A stretch of 32,874 bases of DNA, taken from assembly GCA_018883715.1 (NCBI GenBank), contig JAHLFP010000028.1:1-32874 (forward strand). Direction: 5' to 3'. Below are positions 6,875 to 14,876 of the stretch, one piece after another. Source of the DNA: Candidatus Allofournierella pullistercoris. GTDB taxonomy: Bacteria > Bacillota > Clostridia > Oscillospirales > Ruminococcaceae. The notes under the pieces were generated by a model, which worked only from the letters and a program-made list of their open reading frames with translations, was not told where the DNA came from and searched no databases. Positions within the stretch are counted from its first letter, which is position 1. Each line of letters opens with the position of its first letter. The position numbers were made by a program, and so were the translations under genes.

Positions 6875-8491
6875 TTATTGCTCTGCCGGCTTGTGGTAGG
6901 GCGGTGCATTCAGCCCTCCGGTCTGGTTCACCAGTGCATAGTCACTGCTTCCGTCCATCTTCCGCTCCATCCAGCGCAGCAGTGCAGAGGACACCAGCGT
7001 CATCACCAGGTAGATTGCCATCTCGATGACAGCCGAGGGGAAGTAGGCATAGGTGGCACCCACCACGCCCTTGTGGACGCTGAACAGCTCTGCCACACCA
7101 ATGATGAACAGCACCGAGGTGTCCTTGATGTTAATTACCAGGTTGTTGCCTACCTGGGGCATAATGTTGCGCAGTGCCTGGGGCAGTACCACATACAACA
7201 TGGTTTGCAGGTGGGTCATACCAATGGCCTTGGCGGCTTCGGTCTGTCCCGCCGGGATGGAAAGGATGCCGCCTCGCACCGACTCGGCCATATAGGCACC
7301 GGTGTTCACAGATACAATAATCAAGGCGGCGGTCCACATATTCAGGTTGATGCCAAACACATAGGCCGCACCGTAGAAAATCAGCACCGCCTGCAAAATC
7401 ATGGGGGTGCCACGGAACACCTCCACATACAGCCGCATCAGGCCACGCACCAACAGCAGACCCACCTTTTTGACCCCCTTGGTGGTGGCGGCGGGAATGG
7501 TCTGGACAATGCCGCACAGCAGGCCGATGATGCAACCAAAGAAGGTGCATACCACCGCAATCAGCACGGTCAAACCCGCACCCTTCAAGTAGCTATCTCC
7601 GTAATTTTGCAGCAGGTAGACAATCTGAGCGCCAAAGCCTTCCGGCAGACCGTCAGACAAGGGCTGTACCGCAATGGCCTGGTCCATCAGGGCGTTAAAA
7701 TCTTCCTCGGTCATGGTTTCCAGCAGGCTGTTGATGCCCTCTTTCAGCTGGGTGTTGCCCTTCTGCACCGAGATACCAATGTTTACGTCCTCGCTGGATA
7801 CCTGGAAGTTATCCTCCTGCCCGGTGAAGTCCAGCAGGACAAAATCCGGATAGGCTTGCAGTGCCGCCTTAGCGGTGGGAATGTCCGTTACCACCAGGTT
7901 CACCCGTCCGGTTTCCAGTGCCATCAACATGGCGGGGGCGGACTCCTGGGCGGTGAGGATGTTCACGCCGGGAATCTGGGGAATCGCCACATCATACCAG
8001 ATGGTGCCCAGCTGGCTGGTGGCGGTTGCGCCCTCCAGCTGGCTCAAGCCCTGCGCCATGGCATAGGGGCTGTCCTGCCGGGTGAGTGCCACGATGGAAG
8101 CGTAAAAATAGGGAGCGGTGAAATCCACCGATTCCAGCCGTTCGCTGGTGATGGACTGACCCGCAATCACACAGTCCACCGTACCGCTTTGCACCGCCGG
8201 GACAAGGGAGTCCCAGTCCAGCCGCACAATTTCCAGCTCCACACCCAGGTGCTCCGCAATCCGTTTTGCCATCAGCACGTCATAGCCACCTGCAAAATCG
8301 TTGCTTTCCCGGATGGGAACTGCGCCGTTTTCGTCGGTGGGCTGGGTCCAGTTGTAGGGGGCATAGGCGCACTCCATGGCTACGGTGAGTACCCCGTCCT
8401 CCAGCCCGCTTGCCGCATAGCTGGCCGGGGCCAGCCACACCATTGCCAGCAGCACGCTACACAGTGCCGCAAACCTTCGCATCTGCTTCAT
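6875..8491 (-). CDS. Fused substrate-binding protein and permease of an amino-acid ABC importer (predicted lysine)
   Basis: 538 residues. A signal peptide (1-26, ending SYAAS) precedes a family-3 solute-binding domain at about 30-275 ([37 protein letters not shown] and similar stretches). From about 300 to 525 there is a HisM/GlnP-type permease domain with membrane helices and the EAA-like loop ([20 protein letters not shown]) that docks on the ATPase. Fusing receptor and channel in one chain is known from GlnP-type systems of Firmicutes, where no free binding protein is needed. The start has AGAAAGGATG upstream. Expression sits behind a lysine riboswitch with terminator (8527-8820), which points to lysine uptake and shut-off when lysine is plentiful. 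A related basic amino acid cannot be excluded. Confidence 0.92.
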   Translation of the reverse strand: MKQMRRFAALCSVLLAMVWLAPASYAASGLEDGVLTVAMECAYAPYNWTQPTDENGAVPIRESNDFAGGYDVLMAKRIAEHLGVELEIVRLDWDSLVPAVQSGTVDCVIAGQSITSERLESVDFTAPYFYASIVALTRQDSPYAMAQGLSQLEGATATSQLGTIWYDVAIPQIPGVNILTAQESAPAMLMALETGRVNLVVTDIPTAKAALQAYPDFVLLDFTGQEDNFQVSSEDVNIGISVQKGNTQLKEGINSLLETMTEEDFNALMDQAIAVQPLSDGLPEGFGAQIVYLLQNYGDSYLKGAGLTVLIAVVCTFFGCIIGLLCGIVQTIPAATTKGVKKVGLLLVRGLMRLYVEVFRGTPMILQAVLIFYGAAYVFGINLNMWTAALIIVSVNTGAYMAESVRGGILSIPAGQTEAAKAIGMTHLQTMLYVVLPQALRNIMPQVGNNLVINIKDTSVLFIIGVAELFSVHKGVVGATYAYFPSAVIEMAIYLVMTLVSSALLRWMERKMDGSSDYALVNQTGGLNAPPYHKPAEQ

Positions 8492-8526
8492 GGTTGTATC
8501 ATCCTTTCTGTTTTACGTCCTCCACG

Positions 8527-8560
8527 CAAAAAAGCCGCCCTCCCGTTTAGGGAGTGCGGC
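8527..8560 (-). terminator. Riboswitch-controlled terminator (expression platform)
   Basis: Minus strand GCCGC-A-CTCCC, loop, GGGAG-G-GCGGC followed by six T's, 36 nt before the transporter start codon. It lies downstream of the lysine aptamer in the same leader, as expected for transcriptional attenuation. Confidence 0.88.
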
Positions 8561-8643
8561 TATCAGACAAGACAACACCCAAAAAAGCACAGCTTACAGC
8601 CCTTTGGAAACCAAGGAAACAGCCTGCAAAATGGGCGGATTGC

Positions 8644-8820
8644 GATAGTGCTCCACGAAAACGGGTTCGTGACAGTCCGGCGAATCTTCTTCGACGGCCC
8701 AGGTCAAACCTCCACAGCCATGGAGCGTCTGCCTTCGGCGGTTTCCCCTTTCACACACAGCGGGTGGTCTGCCCGTCTGCTGGTGCTACTGATGTACACC
8801 GCGCCTCTATCTTTGGCATT
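8644..8820 (-). promoter_or_regulatory. Lysine riboswitch aptamer (L box)
   Basis: Read on the minus strand, the leader contains the conserved L-box blocks in order: AAAGATAGAGGCGCG (P1 5' strand and core), ATCAGTAG, GAAAGGGGAAACCGCCGAAG, GGACTGTCACG and the closing GCACTATC that pairs with GATAG (8807-8811 with 8644-8648). The blocks and order match the Bacillus lysC leader type. Lysine binding should stabilise P1 and allow the terminator at 8527-8560 to form, switching off the importer. The full leader runs from about 8847 (promoter at 8854-8882) to 8492. Confidence 0.93.
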
Positions 8821-8853
8821 TCATTCTTGCATTGGAATGAAGTTCTGCACCTA

Positions 8854-8882
8854 AGCATACCTTCTTCCCGTCCTTGTGTCAA
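8854..8882 (-). promoter_or_regulatory. Promoter of the lysine transporter operon
   Basis: On the minus strand TTGACA (8877-8882, perfect), 17 nt, TATGCT (8854-8859). It lies just after the nadE stop and drives the riboswitch leader, with the start near 8847. Confidence 0.88.
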
Positions 8883-8899
8883 GTGCCTTTTTCAAAATT

Positions 8900-10825
8900 T
8901 TATGCTTCCAGCCCCTGTTTCAGCCGTTCCACCTGCTCCAGCCAGACGGTGGCACAGGCATCGCTGGGCATCCGCCAATCCCCACGGGGGGACAGGCTTA
9001 CGCTACCCACCTTGGGGCCATCCGGCAGGCAGCTGCGCTTGAACTGCTGGTTAAAGAACCGGCGGTAGAAGTTTTCCAGCCACCGCACCAGTTCCTTGTC
9101 GGTATACATCTCGGCAAAGGCATGCTGTGCCAGCCAGAAAATCTTTTCCGGCTCAAAGCCCCAGCGGATGGCATAGTACAGGTAAAAATCATGGAGGGTA
9201 TAGGGGCCCACAATTTTCTCGGTCTGCTGGGCAATCTCGCCCTGCTCATCCGGAGGCAGAAGCTCCGGGCTGACTGGGGTGTCCAGAATATCCAGCAGCA
9301 CCTCTTTCAGGTCCGGCTGGCTGGCATCCGCCACCGTCTGCACCATATGGCGCACCAGTGTTTTGGGGATGGAGCCGTTCACCCCGTACATGCTCATGTG
9401 GTCGCCGTTGTAGGTGGCCCAGCCCAAAGCAAGTTCTGACAAATCGCCCGTTCCAATCACCAGTCCCCCCAGCTTGTTTGCCAGGTTCATCAGCACCAAG
9501 GTGCGCACACGGGCCTGGGTGTTTTCGTAGGTGACATCCCGCTCTTCCTCGCTGTGTCCAATGTCCACAAAGTTGCTGCGCACCGTGGCGGACACATCCA
9601 CCTGACGCAGGCTTACTCCCAAAGCCTGACACAGCAGGTGGGCATTGTTCCGGGTGCGCTGGGTGGTGCCAAAGGCGGGCATGGTCACCGCCACAATCTC
9701 CTCCATGGGCTTTTCCAAAATGGCAAAGGCACGGGCCAGTACCAGAAGAGCCAGGGTACTGTCCAGCCCGCCGGAAATGCCAATCACCGCGGTCTTGGCT
9801 CTTGTGTGGGAAAGCCGCTTTGCAAGTCCCCTTGCCTGCATCTCCAAAATGGACTGGCAACGCTCCACCCGCTGGGTTTGGTCGGCTGGCACAAAGGGAT
9901 AGGGGGCAATCTGCCGCTCCAGCTTCCAATCTGCCTGCCAATCCGACAGCCACACCGTGTGATACCCCTGGCTGTTTGGCACAAAGGAGGTGTTTTTGCT
10001 CCGCTCGGTTTCCAGCTTCTGCACGTCAATTTCACTCACTGCCAGCTCCTGGCTGAACAAGGGAGTCTGGGCCAGCAGGGTGCCGTTTTCGCAAATCAAA
10101 TTGTGTCCCGCAAACACCAGGTCGGTGGTGGACTCTCCACATCCCGCATCTGCATACAGATAGCCGCACAGCAACCGGGCGGACTGGTTTTGTACCAAAC
10201 TGCGCCGGTACTCCGCCTTGCCCACAATCTCGTCGCTGGCGGACAGGTTCAAAATCAGGGTTGCCCCTGCCAGTGCATGGCGGCTGCTGGGAGGAATGGG
10301 CGACCACAAATCCTCGCACACCTCCACCCCAATACAAAGGGCCTTTTCCACCGGGTGACGGAGCAGAATATCCGTTCCAAAGGGAACCTGCGTGCCCTTC
10401 CAGTCATACCAGAACAGCCCTTTTGGGGCGGGGGAAAACTGGCGGGCTTCGTAAAATTCTCCATAGTTGGGCAGGCAGGCTTTGGGCACAAGGGCCAGCA
10501 GGTTGCCCTGCTGAATCACCGCCGCACAGTTGTACAGCTTGCCCTCAAACCGCACCGGAAGCCCCACCGTGCAGACAAGGCCCAGTTCCTTTGTTTCGCT
10601 GAGCACCTGTTCCAGGGCATCCAGCGCCGCCTGTTGCAGGGTGGGCTGTAAAAACAAGTCCTGACAGGTGTACCCGGTCAGCCCCAGTTCGGGCAGGCAA
10701 AGCACCTCCACCCCCTGCTGGGCGGCGGTGCGCATCATCTCCACCGTGGCAGAGGCATTGAAGCGGCAATCCGCCACCCGTACTTCCGGTGTACCGCTTG
10801 CCACCTTTACAAATCCATATTTCAT
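8900..10825 (-). CDS. nadE: Glutamine-dependent NAD(+) synthetase
   Basis: 641 residues, the normal size of the two-domain enzyme. It makes NAD from deamido-NAD, ATP and glutamine in the cytosol. The N-terminal nitrilase-type glutaminase domain (1-280) has the Glu46 (LCLPELGLTGY), Lys115 (LVPKACLPNYGEFYE) and Cys170 (GVEVCEDLW) triad. The C-terminal synthetase domain starts with the PP-loop SGGLDST at 351-357, and further on MPAFGTTQRTRNNA and GTGDLSELALGWATYNGD are typical of this enzyme. The start is preceded by AGGAGGAAGAATGCC. It is the last gene of a leftward run with the small unknown protein and the metallo-hydrolase (30 nt and 1-bp overlap), and probably shares the promoter at 12057-12085. 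Confidence 0.96.
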   Translation of the reverse strand: MKYGFVKVASGTPEVRVADCRFNASATVEMMRTAAQQGVEVLCLPELGLTGYTCQDLFLQPTLQQAALDALEQVLSETKELGLVCTVGLPVRFEGKLYNCAAVIQQGNLLALVPKACLPNYGEFYEARQFSPAPKGLFWYDWKGTQVPFGTDILLRHPVEKALCIGVEVCEDLWSPIPPSSRHALAGATLILNLSASDEIVGKAEYRRSLVQNQSARLLCGYLYADAGCGESTTDLVFAGHNLICENGTLLAQTPLFSQELAVSEIDVQKLETERSKNTSFVPNSQGYHTVWLSDWQADWKLERQIAPYPFVPADQTQRVERCQSILEMQARGLAKRLSHTRAKTAVIGISGGLDSTLALLVLARAFAILEKPMEEIVAVTMPAFGTTQRTRNNAHLLCQALGVSLRQVDVSATVRSNFVDIGHSEEERDVTYENTQARVRTLVLMNLANKLGGLVIGTGDLSELALGWATYNGDHMSMYGVNGSIPKTLVRHMVQTVADASQPDLKEVLLDILDTPVSPELLPPDEQGEIAQQTEKIVGPYTLHDFYLYYAIRWGFEPEKIFWLAQHAFAEMYTDKELVRWLENFYRRFFNQQFKRSCLPDGPKVGSVSLSPRGDWRMPSDACATVWLEQVERLKQGLEA

Positions 10826-10855
10826 GGCATTCTTCCTCCTACTGCTTTTGGGGCG

Positions 10856-11167
10856 TTACCCAATCTGGAAATAGCCCGCCTCGCACAATGCGTCCAGACA
10901 GGCATTCACCACATCGTCCTCAAACAGTTCCCCGTATTCGGGCTGGCAGATGAGTGCCTCCGCACTTAAATCCAGCCGTCCGCATTTGGCCAAATCCCCA
11001 AAGCTGTTGCTCAACTGCCCCCGCAAAGCCGCCTGAGACAAACTGCGCACCACTCCTTTTTGTTCCAGCCGCTGTAAAAACCCTTCCGGGTTACAGCCGC
11101 ATACCAGCTGGGCGGTGGTGAGATTCTTCCGCAGCTGTTCCAAAAATGCTTGTTCCAGTGCTTTCAT
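10856..11167 (-). CDS. Small conserved-looking protein of unknown function
   Basis: 103 residues, not recognised. It looks soluble and helical, with Cys23-x-Cys25 near the N-terminus (QLVCGCNPEG), a further Cys62 and an acidic C-terminal helix. Coding is supported by an AAGGAGGAAGCC ribosome site 2-3 nt before the start and by its 1-bp overlap with the metallo-hydrolase stop (TGATG). It is followed 30 nt later by nadE. The tight coupling suggests a link to the metallo-hydrolase, but no function can be assigned. Confidence 0.75.
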   Translation of the reverse strand: MKALEQAFLEQLRKNLTTAQLVCGCNPEGFLQRLEQKGVVRSLSQAALRGQLSNSFGDLAKCGRLDLSAEALICQPEYGELFEDDVVNACLDALCEAGYFQIG

Positions 11168-11988
11168 CAGGCTTCCTCCTTATGGCTATCCAGCTGGATG
11201 ACCTCCAAATCGTAGGGAACGTACAAGTCACCGGTGTAAAACTCCCGTCCTTCCTTGGTGTACAGTTCCTTGCGCTGGTCATAGGTTTTATCCTCGGTGT
11301 GCCAGAGCACCAGATGCTTAATCCCCAGCTCTTGGGCCAGCTGACAGGCATCCTTTACGGTGCTGTGGTTTTTCTCATAGGGGCGGAACCGTTCCCGGTC
11401 TGCGTACAGGCAGAATGCCTCGCACAGCAGCCAATCCGTCCCGGTTACAAAGGATTTACACCGGGGGTTGTAGGGTTCATCCCCAAGGCAGGTCAGCACC
11501 TGGCCCGGCTGCTGGACCCGGAAGCCAAACTGCTTGATTTTGGTGGAGCCGATGTCAAAAAAGGTGACGGTGTGCCCCATGATTTGCTGGCGCTCCCCAT
11601 CCTGCACCGGATGCAGGATAATCCGCTGTCCCATCATATTTTGCAGTTTTTTGGTCAGGGTCATCTGCACCAGGGTGGTGATGGCCTGCACCAGTTCGTC
11701 GTGGCACCAGATGTCCAGATTGCCCTCAAACTTGCCGTCCACCATCATGGTCGCAATCTTGCGAATCACCCAGACCACCCCCAAAAGGTGGTCGGTGTGG
11801 GCGTGGGTCACAATCAGGTTGTGAATCCGCTCCACCGGCAGTTTTGCATCCTCAAACTGGCGCAGGATGCCGTTTCCGCCCCCTGCGTCCACCAAAAGCA
11901 GCTCCTCACCCTGGTGCAGGGCAAAACAGGTATTATAACAACGGGTTGCCATTGCATAGCCCGTTCCCAGTACAGTCAGTTTCTCCAT
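11167..11988 (-). CDS. Metallo-beta-lactamase fold hydrolase, ribonuclease Z-like
   Basis: 273 residues. The zinc-binding signature THAHTDHLLG (His62, His64, Asp66, His67) and further ligands (CLGDEPYNPR, VLWHTED) place it in the MBL superfamily, closest in layout to RNase Z / ElaC (LTVLGTGYAMATRCYNTCFAL start). RNase Z trims the 3' end of tRNA precursors. However, this protein lacks recognisable exosite features in my reading, so it may be another MBL hydrolase. The start at 11988 has CAAGGAGG 6 nt upstream. It is first in a leftward set with the 103-residue protein and nadE, driven by the promoter at 12057-12085. Confidence 0.85.
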   Translation of the reverse strand: MEKLTVLGTGYAMATRCYNTCFALHQGEELLLVDAGGGNGILRQFEDAKLPVERIHNLIVTHAHTDHLLGVVWVIRKIATMMVDGKFEGNLDIWCHDELVQAITTLVQMTLTKKLQNMMGQRIILHPVQDGERQQIMGHTVTFFDIGSTKIKQFGFRVQQPGQVLTCLGDEPYNPRCKSFVTGTDWLLCEAFCLYADRERFRPYEKNHSTVKDACQLAQELGIKHLVLWHTEDKTYDQRKELYTKEGREFYTGDLYVPYDLEVIQLDSHKEEA

Positions 11989-12056
11989 GGGTTGCCTCCT
12001 TGAGGTTTGCCCTGCCGCCTTGGATGTGGGGGCGGAGCATTGATTTTCCTCCTTTT

Positions 12057-12085
12057 ATCATAGTGGTTTAAGGCCAGCACGTCAA
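12057..12085 (-). promoter_or_regulatory. Promoter of the metallo-hydrolase / nadE operon
   Basis: On the minus strand TTGACG (12080-12085), 17 nt, TATGAT (12057-12062). The start would be near 12050, about 60 nt before the ATG at 11988. Confidence 0.85.
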
Positions 12086-12184
12086 ACGCAATATTAACCC
12101 GATGTTTCATCCAGTTGTTTTTGTCTTGTTTGTTATAATTTAATCAACTTTTTGCTGTTTTTTATTTAACTTTACGGTTTTTTC

Positions 12185-12213
12185 TTCAAAATGGCGGTGA
12201 ATGGGTGTATAAT
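12185..12213 (+). promoter_or_regulatory. Promoter of the glutamate-synthase-like gene, with leader hairpin
   Basis: TATAAT at 12208-12213, with a weak -35 (TTCAAA, 12185-12190) 17 nt upstream. The leader (about 12220-12311) contains imperfect arms CCTTTG-c-GCCC and GGGC-agt-CAAAGG (about 12229-12260). No known riboswitch was recognised. AT-rich DNA upstream (12105-12190) could serve as an UP element. Confidence 0.55.
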
Positions 12214-12311
12214 GGATGCAATAAATTACCCTTTGCGCCCTTTCTGGGGGCAGTCAAAGGATGCGCGATACATTATTATAAAATTCTGATTGAAAGAAAG
12301 AGGAGTCTAGC

Positions 12312-13529
12312 ATGGCGATTCATGTGGTAAACGAAGCACGGCGGTGCCTGAACTGTAAAGTTCCCCAGTGCCGCAAGGGGTGTCCCATCCAAACCCCCAT
12401 TCCCGATATGATTCAGCTTTTTTTACAGGGCAAAACCGAAGAAGCAGGTCAGATGCTCTTTGAAAATAACCCTCTGAGCGTGGTTTGTTCTCTGGTATGC
12501 GACCATGACAAACAGTGCGAGGGTCACTGCATTTTGGGACGCAAGGGCGCACCCGTTCATGTGTCCAGCATCGAGAACTACATTTCGGATTCCTATCTGG
12601 ATCGACTGGAGCTGAAGCGGGCGGAAAACCAGCACAAGCGGGTTGCCATCATCGGCAGTGGCCCGGCTGGCATTACCATTTCGGTTTTACTGGCACAAAA
12701 GGGCTATGACGTGACCCTGTTTGAAAGCCGGGATAAAATCGGCGGTGTGCTGCGGTACGGCATTCCGGAATTCCGTCTGCCCGGCAGCATTCTGGACCGG
12801 TATGCGGACAAACTGCGCCAGCTTGGCATTAAAATCCGTCCCAACACCAGCATCGGCGGTGCACTGACGGTGGACGATTTACAGCGGGACGGCTATAAGG
12901 CTATCTTCATCGGCACCGGTGTTTGGCGTCCCAAAAAGCTGGGCATCGCCGGTGAAAGCCTGGGCCATGTGCATTTTGCCATTGACTATCTGGTAAACCC
13001 GGACGTGTACCAGCTGGGCGACCACCTGGCGGTAATTGGCGCCGGCAACTCGGCCATGGACGTGGCCCGTACCGCCATCCGCAAAGGGGTGCGCCATGTG
13101 ACCGTGCTCTCCCGCAGTCAGACCCCCTCCGCCAGCGCCCGTGAGGTGGAGTATGCCGTGGCAGACGGGGTGGAGTTCCTGTACGGTGCTTCCCCGGTGG
13201 AATTGACCGACGAAGGGGTCATCTACCAGCCCATGGAACCGGACGAGGAAGGCAACATGCAGCCGGTGGGTGAACCCAAGCTCTTCCCCTGCTCCAGCAT
13301 TGTGATTTCCATCAGTCAGGGCCCCAAAAACAAGATTGTAAGCACCACCAAGGGGCTGGAAACCACCAGCCACGGCCTGCTTGCAACCGATGAAAAAGGC
13401 AACACCACCCGGGAAGGCATCTTTGCCAGCGGTGACGTGGTGCTGGGCGCCCGCACCGTGGTGGAAGCGGTTCGGTACTCCAAAGAAGTGGCCCAGGCCA
13501 TGGACGAGTACCTGCAAACCTTGGAGTAA
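12312..13529 (+). CDS. NAD(P)-dependent oxidoreductase, glutamate synthase small subunit-like
   Basis: 405 residues. The N-terminal iron-sulfur domain has Cys12-x2-Cys15-x4-Cys20-x3-Cys24 and a second set at Cys59, Cys63, Cys69 and Cys73. It is followed by an FAD-binding Rossmann motif (IIGSGPAGI, about 114-121), the GGVLRYGIPEFRLP stretch, an NAD(P)-binding motif (IGAGNSAMDVARTA) and the C-terminal FASGDVVLGARTVVEA FAD motif. This is the layout of GltD, SudA and NfnB-type electron-transfer subunits. Glutamate synthase would need a large subunit, and none is encoded nearby. It may therefore pair with a distant protein or act as a stand-alone ferredoxin/NAD(P)H oxidoreductase. The start has GAAAGAGGAG upstream. 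It stands alone, ending at the 13688-13723 terminator. Confidence 0.9.
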   Translation: MAIHVVNEARRCLNCKVPQCRKGCPIQTPIPDMIQLFLQGKTEEAGQMLFENNPLSVVCSLVCDHDKQCEGHCILGRKGAPVHVSSIENYISDSYLDRLELKRAENQHKRVAIIGSGPAGITISVLLAQKGYDVTLFESRDKIGGVLRYGIPEFRLPGSILDRYADKLRQLGIKIRPNTSIGGALTVDDLQRDGYKAIFIGTGVWRPKKLGIAGESLGHVHFAIDYLVNPDVYQLGDHLAVIGAGNSAMDVARTAIRKGVRHVTVLSRSQTPSASAREVEYAVADGVEFLYGASPVELTDEGVIYQPMEPDEEGNMQPVGEPKLFPCSSIVISISQGPKNKIVSTTKGLETTSHGLLATDEKGNTTREGIFASGDVVLGARTVVEAVRYSKEVAQAMDEYLQTLE

Positions 13530-13656
13530 AGTCATATACGTGGCCTTGCAGGATTAAGACCATCCCCCGTCAATCCTCATCCAATGGCTATCCAGCGTAC
13601 AACCCTTGCCCCGCTGAACCAAAATTCCAAAGGCCACAAGGCACGGATCGCCTTCC

Positions 13657-13686
13657 TTGACAGGACTATTCTGTGGGTGTTATCAT
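13657..13686 (+). promoter_or_regulatory. Promoter of the small membrane protein gene, overlapping a terminator
   Basis: TTGACA (13657-13662), 18 nt, TATCAT (13681-13686). The start near 13693 falls inside the left arm of the 13688-13723 hairpin, so this promoter's own transcript would lack the complete stem. Upstream, 13530-13656 contains only an 8-bp inverted repeat (GTGGCCTT at 13540, AAGGCCAC at 13630) and nothing else recognisable. Confidence 0.6.
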
Positions 13687-13687
13687 G

Positions 13688-13723
13688 ACGGATAGTAGGC
13701 AGATGCCTGCTATCCGTTTTTTT
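13688..13723 (+). terminator. Intrinsic terminator of the upstream oxidoreductase gene
   Basis: ACGGATAG-T-AGGCA / TGCCT-G-CTATCCGT stem with a two-base loop and seven T's. It lies 160 nt after the oxidoreductase stop and only 15 nt before the next start codon. Confidence 0.85.
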
Positions 13724-13737
13724 GAGAAAGGTTTTTT

Positions 13738-14157
13738 ATGAAACAACAGGATTTGTTCATCTTTTCCCTTTTGCCCACCCTGTTCGGGATTTTTGTTCTG
13801 GTGCTTGCAGGCATGACCAGTGCCTGGCTGGCAGTTCAGATTCTTCTGCTGGTGCTCTTGCTCTGCCTTTGGTGGTGGCTGGGACGCTGGTGCGCCCAGC
13901 ACGACCTTGCTTTCTGGCGGGGATTTGCCCTGTTGCAGGGTGCAGGTATGGTCAGCGTGGTGCTGGCGGCTCTGCCCAGCCTTGGAAGTTTTTATCTGCT
14001 GGGACAGGTGTACGGCAACTGTGGCGGTGTGCTGCTGGCCTTTATCCCCGGTTTGAGCAGTCTGCCCTTTTTTGCGGCCCTCTGCGCCCTGTTTACCTTT
14101 TGTTTGACCAGCGTGGGCTATGTCTTAGGGTTTTCATCCACCCGGAAGCATGTGTGA
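13738..14157 (+). CDS. Small four-helix membrane protein of unknown function
   Basis: 139 residues with hydrophobic segments at about 8-26, 28-50, 62-85 and 97-132. The second contains a Trp cluster (CLWWWLGRW). No catalytic or family motif was recognised. The ribosome site GAAAGG is close to the ATG. It has its own promoter (13657-13686) and terminator (14161-14190), so it is a single-gene unit. Its function cannot be told from neighbours, which are an oxidoreductase and an acetyltransferase. Confidence 0.7.
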   Translation: MKQQDLFIFSLLPTLFGIFVLVLAGMTSAWLAVQILLLVLLLCLWWWLGRWCAQHDLAFWRGFALLQGAGMVSVVLAALPSLGSFYLLGQVYGNCGGVLLAFIPGLSSLPFFAALCALFTFCLTSVGYVLGFSSTRKHV

Positions 14158-14160
14158 GTT

Positions 14161-14190
14161 TGGCAGGGAGTTTTCCCTGCCAGTTTTCAT
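14161..14190 (+). terminator. Intrinsic terminator
   Basis: TGGCAGGGA / TCCCTGCCA stem (14161-14182) followed by a short, interrupted T-run, immediately after the membrane protein stop. Confidence 0.7.
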
Positions 14191-14305
14191 TCTTAAATTT
14201 TATCCACCTGGAGCCGTGTGCGGCTGGCGATGTCCGCATTTGCACCATGGCCCAGACTACCAAATGCTACCGCCTGGCTGGCATTTCAAGAAAGGAACAA
14301 CCAAC

Positions 14306-14800
14306 ATGGAAATTTGTCTTGCAACCCAGAACAATCTGGCCGAGCTGGAAGAACTGTACGACCACGCCCGCCAATTCATGAAAGAAAACGGCAACCCCAA
14401 CCAGTGGGGGGATTTTTACCCTCTGCGGGATGTGCTGGAGGCCGACATCCAAAAACAGCAGATGTACCTTTGCGTGGAGGACGGCCAGCTGCTTGCCGCC
14501 TTTGTGTTTCACACGGGGCCGGATGAATCTTACGGCACGATCCGGGATGGCAGCTGGAAACACCCGGAACTGGATTACTGGGTGATTCACCGGGTGGCCT
14601 CCTTTGGCAAGGTGCCCGGCGCCGCCGCATTCTGCCTTGACTGGTGCAAAAAACAGGCTGACCGCCTGCGGATTGACACCCACCAGGACAACCTGCCCAT
14701 GCAACGGCTGATTGCAAAATCCGGCTTTGAACGACGGGGCATCATCCAGTGCGCCCACACCGGGGACGAGCGGATTGCCTATGAATATTCCAGCCAGTAA
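14306..14800 (+). CDS. GNAT family N-acetyltransferase
   Basis: 164 residues from the ATG at 14306, which has AAGAAAGGAAC upstream; the frame is open further upstream to 14150, but that part has no ribosome site and overlaps the terminator. Typical GNAT elements are visible: an N-terminal ATQNNLAELEELYDHARQFM helix, a central strand with YLCVEDGQLLAAFVF, the DYWVIHRVAS strand-helix region and the C-terminal RIDTHQDNLPMQRLIAKSGFERRG (Asn and Gly-Phe of the acetyl-CoA fold). GNAT enzymes transfer acetyl groups to amines; the substrate is not apparent. It is unlinked to neighbours. Confidence 0.88.
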   Translation: MEICLATQNNLAELEELYDHARQFMKENGNPNQWGDFYPLRDVLEADIQKQQMYLCVEDGQLLAAFVFHTGPDESYGTIRDGSWKHPELDYWVIHRVASFGKVPGAAAFCLDWCKKQADRLRIDTHQDNLPMQRLIAKSGFERRGIIQCAHTGDERIAYEYSSQ

Positions 14801-14822
14801 CCTCATATTTTTGCAAAACCTC

Positions 14823-14853
14823 TTGACCCTAACGTTACGTTATGCCTTACAAT
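14823..14853 (+). promoter_or_regulatory. MerR-type promoter with 19-bp spacer and palindromic operator
   Basis: TTGACC (14823-14828), 19 nt, TACAAT (14848-14853). The overlong spacer carries the perfect palindrome TAACGT-T-ACGTTA (14830-14842). This is the standard arrangement in which a MerR protein distorts the DNA to bring the two boxes into register. It lies 23 nt before the regulator's own start, indicating autoregulation. Confidence 0.92.
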
Positions 14854-14876
14854 AACCTTACACGGGAGGGATACCA

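Noticed and set aside
6623-8854. Plus-strand open frame of 743 codons
   Set aside because: It is antisense to the ABC transporter genes and the lysine riboswitch, is rich in His/Gln as expected for mirror frames of GC-rich genes, and has no ribosome site.
11937-12044. Minus-strand 35-codon leader frame starting just after AAAAGGAGG upstream of the metallo-hydrolase
   Set aside because: The predicted transcription start lies in or after that ribosome site, so the site would not be in the mRNA; the frame also overlaps the real gene out of frame.
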